Below, one piece after another: positions 1-7,500 of a DNA stretch of 11,726 nt. The stretch is from Armatimonadota bacterium. Lineage in GTDB: Bacteria > Armatimonadota > Zipacnadia > Zipacnadales > FEN-943. The translations under genes were made by a program, and so were the position numbers. The notes under the pieces were generated by a model that made no database searches, was not told where the DNA came from, and was given only the letters and a program-made list of their open reading frames with translations. Each line of letters opens with the position of its first letter. Position 1 is the stretch's first letter. The stretch covers positions 1-11,726 of the forward strand of contig JANZZA010000130.1 in assembly GCA_026419655.1 (NCBI GenBank). The letters are read 5' to 3'.

Positions 1-112
1 GCAAAAAGGCGAGGAGCTTCTCCAGTGCCCTCACTGCCAGCGCATTCTCTATTGGCTGGGGGAGCCGGAAGAGGAGCACCCGGAGACCAAGACGGCCTCC
101 CGCTCGGCATGA
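1..112 (+). CDS. C4-type zinc-ribbon protein, C-terminal end (partial)
   Basis: The reading frame starting at base 2 is open from the left edge to TGA at 110-112 and gives 36 residues, beginning QKGEELLQCPHCQRILYW. The CPHC knuckle followed by RILYW matches the last zinc knuckle of the CT398-like family of C4-type zinc-ribbon proteins, which carry a long coiled coil before the ribbon. Neither the coiled coil nor the first knuckle is in the window. The stop overlaps the ATG of the next gene (ATGA at 109-112), so the two are probably translationally coupled in one operon. The cellular role of this family is poorly defined. The family call rests on the short C-terminal motif and on my memory that such genes often sit next to an RNase H-like gene. 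Confidence 0.7.
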   Translation, partial: QKGEELLQCPHCQRILYWLGEPEEEHPETKTASRSA

Positions 113-684
113 GGGACCAGCCCGCCTCTCCCTCCGTGACCCCGGCGGCGGTGTTGGCGGCCCTGGCCGACACTTTGGACCTCAAGGGGGTGCTGGCCCG
201 CTTCCGGATCACCCCGGAGCAATTGCGCCAGCTCCTGCGGGAGGCCGCCACCGCACTGGGCCGGGGGGAGGCGGAGACCTGGCGCCTGTATGTGGACGGC
301 GCCTCCCGGGGAAATCCCGGGCCGGCGGGCGCCGGTGCGGTCCTCCTGGATGCCGCCGGCCAGGTGGTGGAAGAGGGCTCCCGTTTCCTGGGCCGCGCCA
401 CCAACAATGTGGCGGAATATCAGGCCCTGCTCCTGGGGCTGGAGCTGGCCCGCCGCCACGGGGTGAAAAGCCTGGACATCTTTGCCGACTCCGAGCTCCT
501 GGTGCGCCAGCTCACCGGCCGCTACCAGGTCCGCAGCCCCCATCTCAAGCTCCTATTCCAGGCGGTGCGCCAAGCCTTGGCGGAGATCCCCGCCTGGCGC
601 CTGACCCATCTGCCCCGCCGCCACAACGCGGCCGCCGACCGGCTGGCCAACGCGGCCATTGACCGGGAGGCGCTGCGGCGCTAA
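109..684 (+). CDS. Ribonuclease HI family protein with N-terminal extension
   Basis: This 191-residue protein has a complete RNase HI fold, an enzyme class that cuts the RNA strand of RNA/DNA hybrids in the cytoplasm. The acidic catalytic residues are visible as D63 (YVDGASRGNPGPAG), E103 (NNVAEYQALLLGL), D127 (FADSELLVRQL) and D177 (HNAAADRLAN). About 55 residues precede the catalytic domain; they look helical (residues about 12-52) and are not the classic hybrid-binding domain. ATG 109 was chosen because it overlaps the upstream stop as ATGA. An in-frame ATG at 25 would run deep into the upstream zinc-ribbon gene. The domain is of the rnhA/reverse-transcriptase-like type found as a second RNase H in many bacteria, so I do not assign rnhA. 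Third codon positions are about 90% G/C, clearly higher than in the genes after rnpB. Confidence 0.9.
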   Translation: MRDQPASPSVTPAAVLAALADTLDLKGVLARFRITPEQLRQLLREAATALGRGEAETWRLYVDGASRGNPGPAGAGAVLLDAAGQVVEEGSRFLGRATNNVAEYQALLLGLELARRHGVKSLDIFADSELLVRQLTGRYQVRSPHLKLLFQAVRQALAEIPAWRLTHLPRRHNAAADRLANAAIDREALRR

Positions 685-687
685 AAT
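659..687 (+). promoter_or_regulatory. Sigma-70-type promoter of rnpB
   Basis: A -35 box TTGACC (659-664) and a -10 box TAAAAT (682-687) are separated by exactly 17 bp. This predicts a start at about 694-695, just where RNase P RNA helix P1 begins. The -35 lies inside the last codons of the RNase H gene, and the -10 starts with that gene's TAA stop codon. Confidence 0.7.
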
Positions 688-693
688 ATAAAG

Positions 694-1180
694 AGGCGGA
701 GCAGGCCAGATGATCGCCGGTCGCGCCCATCCGCGGCCGGAGGAAAGTCCGGGCTCCACAGGGCAGGGCGCTGGGTAACACCCAGGCGGCGTGAGCCGAC
801 GGAAAGTGGCACAGAAACCACACCGCCAGCGGCCCCGGAAGGGGGTGCGGGCAAGGGTGAAATGGTGGGGTAAGAGCCCACCAGCGGCGCGGCGACGCGA
901 CGGCTGGCCAAACCCCGCCCGGAGCAAGGCCAAATAGGAGAGCCCCAAGCCCGGCCCGCCGCAGCTACGCTACTTTTTGCGCGAGGCCGACTGACAAGCC
1001 GGTTCTCACCGTGCCGCGGGTGAAGGTCGCAGGAGATATTTTCGGGCCGGGCTTGACCGTTGTGCCCGACGGGTGGCTCTCGGGTAGGCCGCATCGAGGC
1101 CTGGGAGCAATCTCAGGCCCCAGACAAATGGCCCCAGGCCGGCTCGCCCGGCCACAGAACCCGGCTTATGCCTCGCTCTC
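694..1180 (+). ncRNA. rnpB: RNase P RNA, bacterial type A
   Basis: This is the catalytic RNA of RNase P, which matures tRNA 5' ends. The 5' P4 strand is the conserved AGGAAAGTCCGGGC at 741-754, and the matching 3' block ACAGAACCCGGCTTA lies at 1154-1168. Other visible parts are P3 (717-725 with 732-740), the P8 and P9 hairpins, P13 (GGTGGG/CCCACC), P14, the conserved GGAGCAAGGCCAAATAGG at 921-938, the L15 GGT (1083-1085) that would bind tRNA CCA, P18 (GGCCTG/CAGGCC) and P19 (1137-1142 with 1148-1153). The gene is about 487 nt, against 377 nt in E. coli. Much of the excess is a 110-nt insert at 946-1055. P1 (698-706 with 1170-1179) forms with one bulged C. P2 (about 709-716 with 1130-1136) does not pair, and P15 is weak, so the two halves may come from different genes. 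Ends are estimated from P1 and the promoter. Confidence 0.93.
946..1055 (+). other. Extra 110-nt domain inserted between P16 and P17 of RNase P RNA
   Basis: P16 pairs as GAGAGCC (938-944) with GGCTCTC (1075-1081). A short P17 forms from CCGT (1057-1060) and ACGG (1069-1072), with a loop containing GCCC (1064-1067) that can make pseudoknot P6 with GGGC at 761-764, as in E. coli. Between the 5' strands of P16 and P17 lies a block closed by a perfect 13-bp stem: CAAGCCCGGCCCG (946-958) and CGGGCCGGGCTTG (1043-1055). Its 84-nt head contains a smaller hairpin, TCACC/GGTGA (1006-1010 with 1019-1023). No open reading frame in it looks real. Removing the block leaves an ordinary P16-P17 arm. Confidence 0.7.
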
Positions 1181-1960
1181 GGCGCACGAAGTCGGCAGGT
1201 GAAAACACAAAGGGCGGCACACAACGCTATTCACCGTGCCGCTCTGGCTTGCCTGTTTGCCGCAATTGTCGGTCGCCGACCTCAGTCCGGGTTCCCCTTG
1301 CCGTGCAATGTGCCGAAAAAGTATGCGTAAGTGCACGCTACCCCGCCTGCGCTGGCCTATGGGCTTCTGTTCTACCCGGAAGCGGAAAAGAGCTATGGCA
1401 GGTACACAGTCGGAAGCTATGCTGCTGACTTGAGACGTTTCCTGCCCGACCTGGCTCGGAAGAGGAAACCACGCAAAGGTCGCTCACATTCTAGGGACTG
1501 TTGCAACAGCCGGCGTTGGTTTATCCATAGTGAGGAAAGTGTAATACGCTGTGTGCCCGACCCCTTACCTGCGACCGCGTCTGGGAGCCCGGCAAGCAAC
1601 TTCTTCAACACTCTTCTGTGGCAGGCCGGATACACGTGTTTTGGGCACCAAAGCGTCGGGAAGGGCTAGTTGATTTGTCGGTCGGGCAGCGGATAGCTGC
1701 AGTCAGCAGCTCTTGCCGGTAATTGTGGGCCAGCAGCGTGCCAGACTCTTGTTTATGCTCGCGGCAGACACATGGTTGCCACCCGTGTCACAGTGAGCAG
1801 GTTTTCAGGCAAGCCCGGAGCCGGCTCGAAGCAGCACCTCGAGAGAACTGAACAATCTCCTGCTCTGTCCGGGTGCTTGTGCACGGCTGCCAAGGCCTTG
1901 TATCCTCGCAAGCGCCCGTTTTCGCAGACGGTCGCGTATGATTTTTCCCGGAGGCGTGCT
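1181..1960. other. Long spacer between rnpB and thrC
   Basis: No protein gene is convincing in these 780 nt. The contents I can name are: a hairpin just after rnpB (GCGGCAC 1214-1220 with GTGCCGC 1236-1242, no T-tract) that could end the RNA; a competing stem GGTGAA/TTCACC (1198-1203 with 1230-1235); one copy of a 112-bp repeat (1499-1610); and a small hairpin AGCTGC/GCAGCT (1695-1700 with 1706-1711). A frame from 1331 encodes peptide-like sequence for about 45 codons but shows no recognisable family. I see no T-box or other known riboswitch before thrC. Confidence 0.6.
1499..1610 (+). repeat. 112-bp MITE-like element, copy 1 (decayed)
   Basis: This block aligns without gaps to the reverse complement of 10451-10562, with 84 of 112 identities by my count. 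A 17-nt core (1546-1562, ACGCTGTGTGCCCGACC) is identical in both. The ends read TGTTGCAA and TTCAACA. Pairing the two ends gives only about 10 of 20 matched positions, so this copy looks more degraded than the other. Beyond the core, the right flank CTCTTC resembles the GTCTTC flank of copy 2, so the element may be a few bases longer. No transposase gene lies nearby. Confidence 0.75.
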
Positions 1961-3046
1961 ATGTCTGACCTACCTGCTCGCCGCTGGCCCTGGCGCGGCG
2001 TAATCGAGGAATATCGCGAGTTTCTTCCGGTCACCGACGACACGCCGGTGGTGACCCTGCTGGAGGGTGGCACCCCCCTGGTGCCAAGCCGTGCTATTGG
2101 CCCGTCCCTGCCAGGGCGCCTGCGGCTGTTTTTCAAGTACGAGGGCCTCAATCCCACCGGCTCCTTCAAAGACCGCGGCATGTGCATGGCCATCTCGAAG
2201 GCGAAGGAGGCCGGGGCACGCATCACAATATGCGCCTCGACGGGCAATACAGCAGCTTCGGCGGCCGCTTACTCGGCTGCCGCGGGCATGGCCTCAGTCG
2301 TCATGATACCGGCCGGCTATGTGGCGCTGGGAAAACTCAGCCAGGCCCTGGCCTACGGCGCCCGCACCCTGGCCGTCGAGGGAAACTTCGACGACTGCCT
2401 GCGGTGCGTGCGCGAAATCTGCGAGGCCTACCCGGTAGCCCTGCTCAACTCCCTGAATCCGTACCGCATGGACGGACAAAAAACTGGGGCTTTTGAGGTG
2501 TGTGAAGCGCTGGGCAGGCCGCCCGATTTTCACGCTCTCCCCGTGGGCAACGCCGGAAACATCACGGCCTACTGGTGGGGCTATAAGCACTGGTATGACG
2601 CCGGGCTGGTCGCGTCCCGGCCCGTCATGCTGGGCTTTCAAGCGGCAGGGGCGGCGCCCATTGTCCTGGGGCACCCTGTTGAAAAGCCGGAGACCTGCGC
2701 CACAGCCATCCGCATCGGCAACCCAGCCCGCTGGAAAGATGCCGTGGCCGCAGCAGAAGAGTCGGGGGGCCTGATCACGTCCGTCACTGACGAGGAAATC
2801 CTGGCGGCCTACTCAGACCTGGCGCGGCTGGAGGGACTTTTCTGCGAGCCGGCCTCGGCCGCCGGCGTGGCTGGTGTGCGAAAACTTGCCCGCGAAGGCT
2901 ACTTCGGCGATTCGCCGGCAACCGTAGTGTGCACCCTGACAGGCCACGGCCTTAAAGACCCAGACCGGGCCATCGCTCTCGCACCCCAGCCAGAGACAGT
3001 GCCTGCCGACACCGATTTCATCGTGGACTTGTTAGGATTGAGGTAA
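1961..3046 (+). CDS. thrC: Threonine synthase
   Basis: This 361-residue enzyme uses pyridoxal phosphate (PLP) to convert O-phosphohomoserine to threonine and phosphate, the last step of threonine synthesis in the cytoplasm. Visible family features are the PLP-binding lysine K70 in NPTGSFKDRGM, the substrate/cofactor loop ASTGNTAAS (92-100), the phosphate-binding glycine loop GNAGN (196-200), and the late CTLTGHGLKDP motif (324-334). The length is that of the short (about 350-residue) class. ATG 1961 was chosen because GGAGG at 1950-1954 sits 6 nt before it and the conserved family sequence begins directly after. The frame is open back to 1772, but the extra 63 residues are rich in Arg and Ser, resemble no threonine synthase and lack a ribosome site. 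No other threonine or homoserine gene adjoins it, so it is probably transcribed alone. Confidence 0.93.
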   Translation: MSDLPARRWPWRGVIEEYREFLPVTDDTPVVTLLEGGTPLVPSRAIGPSLPGRLRLFFKYEGLNPTGSFKDRGMCMAISKAKEAGARITICASTGNTAASAAAYSAAAGMASVVMIPAGYVALGKLSQALAYGARTLAVEGNFDDCLRCVREICEAYPVALLNSLNPYRMDGQKTGAFEVCEALGRPPDFHALPVGNAGNITAYWWGYKHWYDAGLVASRPVMLGFQAAGAAPIVLGHPVEKPETCATAIRIGNPARWKDAVAAAEESGGLITSVTDEEILAAYSDLARLEGLFCEPASAAGVAGVRKLAREGYFGDSPATVVCTLTGHGLKDPDRAIALAPQPETVPADTDFIVDLLGLR

Positions 3047-3288
3047 GCTTTCCGGCCTGAATAGACCATTGACGGCCGGCGTCTATGCGTCGGGGCTTTC
3101 GCATGACGACCAGAGTCGCGAAGGGGCCAGGGGTTTGCAACCCGGCGCGGAGTCTGGGGCCAGGTGCCGTTGGCCGGCGGGGGCGGCATATCAACCAGTG
3201 CTTTGCCACGAGTCTGGCAGGTGGGCAAGCTTGCCCCGCTCTGCTCAACGCTGGTGAACTAGTCACGGTGTTTGGAGGATGGTGAAAC
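3047..3288. other. Hairpin-rich spacer after thrC
   Basis: Behind the thrC stop are overlapping inverted repeats: CCGGCC/GGCCGG (3052-3057 with 3074-3079) and ATAGAC/GTCTAT (3061-3066 with 3081-3086). Further on are GGGTT/AACCC (3131-3135 with 3139-3143), GGCCA/TGGCC (3158-3162 with 3171-3175), TGCCA/TGGCA (3204-3208 with 3215-3219) and a perfect 14-bp palindrome GGGCAAGCTTGCCC (3223-3236). None is followed by a T-run. GGAGG at 3274-3278 is the ribosome site of the next gene. No gene is seen in the spacer. Confidence 0.6.
3223..3236. repeat. 14-bp perfect palindrome
   Basis: GGGCAAGCTTGCCC reads the same on both strands. It lies 52 nt before the start of the propeller lipoprotein gene, where a dimeric DNA-binding protein could act on its transcription. 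That role is inference; no promoter was recognised beside it. Confidence 0.4.
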
Positions 3289-4266
3289 ATGCGCGGGTAC
3301 AGTGCGCCAATGCTGCTGGTAGCTTTTGCTGGGATGGCTACGGTCACGCTTATTGGCTGTGGCGGCGGCAAATACACGCCCGGTCTTGGGGTGCGCTACC
3401 TGGTTTTCGAGACCGACCGGGCGGAAACCGCGGGCGGTAAGGATATAATTCTATTCGACCGTGCCACGCGCCGCCTGGATAACCTGGCTGCTCTAAACTC
3501 CACCGCCGACGATGTCCATCCGTCAATTTCCTCGGACGGCCGCTACATTGCCTTCGCGTCAAACCGGGCGGGCGGCCCAGGCCAATACGACATCTATGTG
3601 TACGACCGTCAGACCGCCACCTTTGTACCAACTCCCGGCCTCAATAGCACCGGCAACGACGACTGGCCCGATATTAGCGCCGACGGCCTCTACGTCGCCT
3701 TTCAGTCAAACCGCCCGGGCGGAGCCGGCGGCTGGGACGTGTACCTGTACGACACGGCTATCCGGGCGCTGGTCAACGTGAGCAAAATCAACACGGCGGA
3801 TAATGAAACGCGGCCGTCGGTCAGCGAAGACGCTGCCTGGATTGCCTTCGAGACCGACCGGTCGGCAGCCACAGCGCCGGATATTCTGCTGTACGAGCGC
3901 GGCGTCGAATTCGTACACGGCCTTCCAATCAACACGACCGGCGTCGAGCGCGACCCGGACATCTCCGCAAGCGGCAGGTTTCTCGTGTATGTGGTCCAGG
4001 GTGGCCCTGGCGGCGCCTTCTTCGACCTGGAGATGTACGACCGCCAGCAAGACAGAGTAGACCAGCTTCCACAGCTCAACATCGCCAACGCCAACGACGA
4101 CCTTCCCTCGATAAGCTTCGATGCCTGGTGGATAGCCTTCCAGTCAGACCGGCCAGGAGGAGCCGGCGGCGCGGACGTTTACCTGTACGACCGCGCGGCC
4201 CAGGCGGTAGTTCAGCTAACAGGCGTGAACGCAGCAACCTTCGACGGTGCGCCAGGGCTGGACTAA
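3289..4266 (+). CDS. TolB-like (WD40-like) beta-propeller lipoprotein
   Basis: This 325-residue protein begins with a lipoprotein signal peptide: a hydrophobic stretch at about 8-23 and lipobox LIGC, with the lipidated cysteine at C24. It should therefore be anchored in a membrane facing the periplasm or outside. The rest is six repeats of 47-50 residues, starting near 34, 74, 124, 173, 220 and 270. Their consensus is roughly D-x-x-P-x-I-S-x-D-G-x-Y-I-A-F-x-S-x-R, then a GGxG turn, then DxYxYDR, and they form one six-bladed propeller of the PD40/TolB type. The fourth and fifth blades have lost the GGxG or DGxY words. No catalytic domain is present, so a binding or scaffold role is likely; the ligand is unknown. 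GGAGG at 3274-3278 lies 10 nt before ATG 3289. A terminator-like repeat follows about 100 nt after the stop. Confidence 0.85.
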   Translation: MRGYSAPMLLVAFAGMATVTLIGCGGGKYTPGLGVRYLVFETDRAETAGGKDIILFDRATRRLDNLAALNSTADDVHPSISSDGRYIAFASNRAGGPGQYDIYVYDRQTATFVPTPGLNSTGNDDWPDISADGLYVAFQSNRPGGAGGWDVYLYDTAIRALVNVSKINTADNETRPSVSEDAAWIAFETDRSAATAPDILLYERGVEFVHGLPINTTGVERDPDISASGRFLVYVVQGGPGGAFFDLEMYDRQQDRVDQLPQLNIANANDDLPSISFDAWWIAFQSDRPGGAGGADVYLYDRAAQAVVQLTGVNAATFDGAPGLD

Positions 4267-4596
4267 GCCGCGCCGATGGTGGCCATGCACGCACACGAAG
4301 CCCCATTTATGTCCAGCGAAGCGGTCGGACGTTTCCTGCGGCGCCACTTGAAAAACTGCAACCGCCCCAAAAGCACTCCTTTTGGGGGACACCCTTTGAA
4401 AAGGGTTGTCCCCCAGACCCCCTTCCCAAACTTTTTCGGGCTGCTGCTATGGCTCGTGCGTACAAATGGAACAATGGCGTGTAGCAGGCAAACCTAGCTC
4501 CACCCGCAGTCAATGTAATATTTAAACGGCCGTGGGGGATGCCTGGATCAGAGTGGCGACTATTACACGCGGCCAGCGTCTGCGAGGGATGGCGGG
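4267..4596. other. Spacer between lipoprotein and LamG-protein genes
   Basis: Apart from the repeat at 4365-4445, this 330-nt spacer holds an AT-rich patch at about 4511-4526 (TAATAT at 4516-4521 could be a -10 box, with no good -35 box at the right distance). GAGGG at 4584-4588 is the ribosome site of the next gene. No gene is supported here. Confidence 0.5.
4365..4445 (+). repeat. Terminator-like intergenic repeat, copy 1
   Basis: Two strong hairpins overlap here. CCCCAAAAG (4365-4373) pairs with CTTTTGGGG (4379-4387). GGGGGACA (4384-4391) pairs with TGTCCCCC (4407-4414) and continues with CCCTT/AAGGG (4392-4396 with 4401-4405). They share bases 4384-4387 and cannot form together. A tail with a 21-nt string (4418-4438) identical to 8784-8804 follows, then a similar GCTGCT. 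The element lies behind the lipoprotein gene and could end its transcript. Similar C-rich repeats with a CTTCCCAAACTTTTT tail are, from memory, common between genes in some Desulfovibrio-like and environmental genomes. Confidence 0.65.
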
Positions 4597-7500
4597 ATGC
4601 GCTGCGCGCTGCTTTCAATATTAATGGCCTTTACGGTCTGCAGTGCCACGGGCCAGCCAGCCCCAGGACCTTTCACCCCCGACGCCCACACCGTGCTCCT
4701 CTATCACTTTGACGAGAGCGCTGGCACAACTGCCCATGACGCCAGCGGACATGGCCAGCACGGCATCCTTCAGGGCCCAGAATGGACAAAGGGGCGCTTC
4801 GGCGGTGCCTTATGGTTCGACGGCGTGGACGACTGCGTTTTCCTGGCCGATCCCCATGCTATCCAGGGACTGAAACAAATAACCGTCGAGTGCTGGTTCA
4901 ATCAGGAAGAAACCTCAGGCAGACGCTTCCTGGTAGGGCATGACGTGGCCTTTCACTTCGAGGTGGACGATGGCATGGGCACGTCCATATCGCTTTATAA
5001 CCATGGCGGGGGCGTGCCCAATGCCGAGGGAAAGGCCCACCAGCAAGTGTTCCTCATGGGCCGGCCAATCCGCGCCGGCCGATGGCATCACCTGGCAATC
5101 ACCTATGATGGGCAAATGGTCAGCCACTTTCTTGACGGAGTACTGCGCGGACGGTTGCCGGGGCCACGGGATTTCTCCCTGGGCGCCATGTCGCGCGGCC
5201 TCTGGGTTGGCTGCTACGTGGGCACGGATTTTTGGTTCAGCGGCCTCATTGACGAGGTGCGCGTGTCCGATTGTGTGCGTTATGACCCCGAGAGCAAGCT
5301 CCAGCCGGGAGGGAAAGTCTTCGAAATGCCCCCAACTGGGACACCTCTTCGCCCATCTCCGACGATACGCGCCGCCGAGCGCACCGGCGCGGCAAGCCTT
5401 TTCCTGCAACTTCAGTCCCTCTACGGCGGCCCCTCACAGGGATGGATATGTTTCAAGCCGCCGGGAAAGCCCGCCTCTGTAGTCGGGCGGTTTGAAGTGA
5501 AGCCCGAAAACGGACCGACGACTGTTGAAGTAGACGTGTCGGACGAGTACGCAGGGGACGGCACGTACCTAGTGGGGCTCGTGCCTGAGGGCGGCGGCTA
5601 TTTTGCTTTGACCTCAGCGCGCCTGGTCGCTGGAGGACTAGAAGTAGCAAGGTGGTCGGGCGAAGCGCGGTCGCGGCGGACTTTCAGCCCGCCCATCTTG
5701 GCCCCGCTTAGCGTCGGGCCGCAAAGACCGCCCCGACCTGGTGGGCGCCTGCTGTTCTTGCCTGCCGAAGTAGATTGGGCCCGCGGCAATCTGGAGCTGG
5801 ACACCAGCGAAGAAGACCAGCCGCCGCTTATGATTGGCGAGGGCCAGGCTGAATGGTGGTTCTACCTCCCCACGGAACAAATCTATCGCGTTTATATGCG
5901 GTACGCTTCCGCTTCTCTTCACCCCTGCGACACCGTAATAGACGGCAACGACCTCAACGAGTACGACATGTGCGCCGTCAACCGCACCGGACGCGAGACG
6001 GCACGCGATGCTTTCTGGGAATATCAGGGCAGCGTCCACCTGACGGCCGGCGCCCACTGGCTCCGCGTCCAGGACATGCCCCCGGCCATCGTGGCCCTGC
6101 GATTTGAGCCGACGCCTGCCCTGCCACCGCGGAAAGTGGCCTGGGGCCGATACCCCGTGCCGTCCCCAGAAGCCCTTAGCACCTGCGGGCCGTGGAAGGC
6201 AAAAACCGAGTTCGGTAAAGCCACAGGCGTCGCCGCGGAGATAAATGCCGAGGCTGGCCCTGGCATCGAGTTTCGCGCCCGGTTTGCCAACGACGACCCG
6301 GAAGATGTTTGGGGCGGCGACTGCGTGCGCTTCGGTTGCCCTGTCAAGTGGGACCTGGAGCCGTATGGGCGACTGCGGTTTGTCTTTCGCGGCCAGGGCA
6401 GCGGCCACGTCATCGCCCTGTGGCTGCTGGACGCAAAGGGAGACGAAAAGCTTATCTGGCGCCACAGGGACACCAGGCAGGGAGACCTGGAGGTCCGGGT
6501 GCCGCTGAATTTCGAGGGCAATGACGTTTTTGACCCAGGGCGGATTGTGGCCGTATCCGTAGACCTGGACGAAGGCAATGTGAACGGCGGCCAGGGCAGC
6601 GCTTCCCAGGGGAAAGACATGCGCGTGGCCCTTATCAACCCAGTTTTCTACCGACGGGACACCCTGGCTGAACCAGAAGGATACCGGGAAAGACTTACAG
6701 GCGCCCTAAAGGCAGTCCAGGTGCACCTCAAGCGGCTCGGCGACAGAGCGATAACTCTCGTCTCGCCCGGTTTCCGGCCATGGACCAGGCCAGTAGTGCC
6801 GGAAGAACACCCTCTCTACGCTGCCGCGGAACCAAAGCCCGTGACGCGCGCAATACTTGGCTTTGACCTTCACTTTACCGGCGCCCGGAGCATTGACGAG
6901 CAAACCCTCAAGAACTTTCACGACTATTACGACTTTGGCGATGTTTGCTGGCCGCACATCGGCATCCTGCCCCAGCGGCGCGATTTCGGGAGCGACGAAG
7001 ACTATCAGGCAGCCCTGAGGCACCTGGAAGAGCGGCTGAAGGACGTGCAGCGGCGAGGACTCATCGTATGGGACATCTTTGGCTATGTGCCGCACAATGA
7101 GGCCGGGCCTACTCCGCGTGTTGCTCCAGAACACCATGAAATACTGCTGCGCGTCCTCGGCGAGCGATTCCTGGGCTATGACAACGGCGAACAAGACGGC
7201 CGCTACATCGGCTCCTACGCAGACCGCGACCCAATAACCAACCGCCGCGAGGGATGGGAGTACTTCGTGCGATGGGACGAGGGCATTTGCAGAGACAGCA
7301 TGAACTACATGAACGCAACCGGGTCGCTCAATTTCTCGCATTATTATGGCGAGCGTGGCTGTCGCACCCTTGGCCTGGAAACCGCCCAGGGCCTCCCAAG
7401 TGATACCCTGATGTTCGCCTTCCTGCGCGGAGCCGCAAAACAATACGGCCGTCTCACTACCCAGGCCACCTCGATATGGAATCGCTTTGGGTACAATATG

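Noticed and set aside
1011..1428. Open frames across the 3' half of rnpB and its downstream spacer
   Set aside because: They overlap a clear structural RNA, have no ribosome site and show repetitive Arg/Pro/Gly-rich composition.
1331..1480. Peptide-like frame (YGRYTVGSYAADLRRFLPDL) that recalls the N-terminal segment of tyrosine recombinases
   Set aside because: The resemblance is about 12 residues long, there is no catalytic domain downstream, no ribosome site, and the frame runs into the 112-bp repeat. At most it is a remnant; not supported as a gene.
1499..1610. Small protein shared by the two 112-bp repeats (GTQR..T.SS in both)
   Set aside because: The 28 differences between the copies fall equally on the three codon positions, and the frames have no proper start or ribosome site, so it is a DNA or RNA repeat.
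1772..1960. Longer start for threonine synthase adding 63 residues
   Set aside because: The added sequence does not look like a threonine synthase N-terminus, and a strong GGAGG precedes ATG 1961 by 6 nt.
4516..4521. TAATAT as a -10 box for the LamG gene
   Set aside because: No acceptable -35 box at 16-18 bp and no extended -10 motif, so not listed as a promoter.
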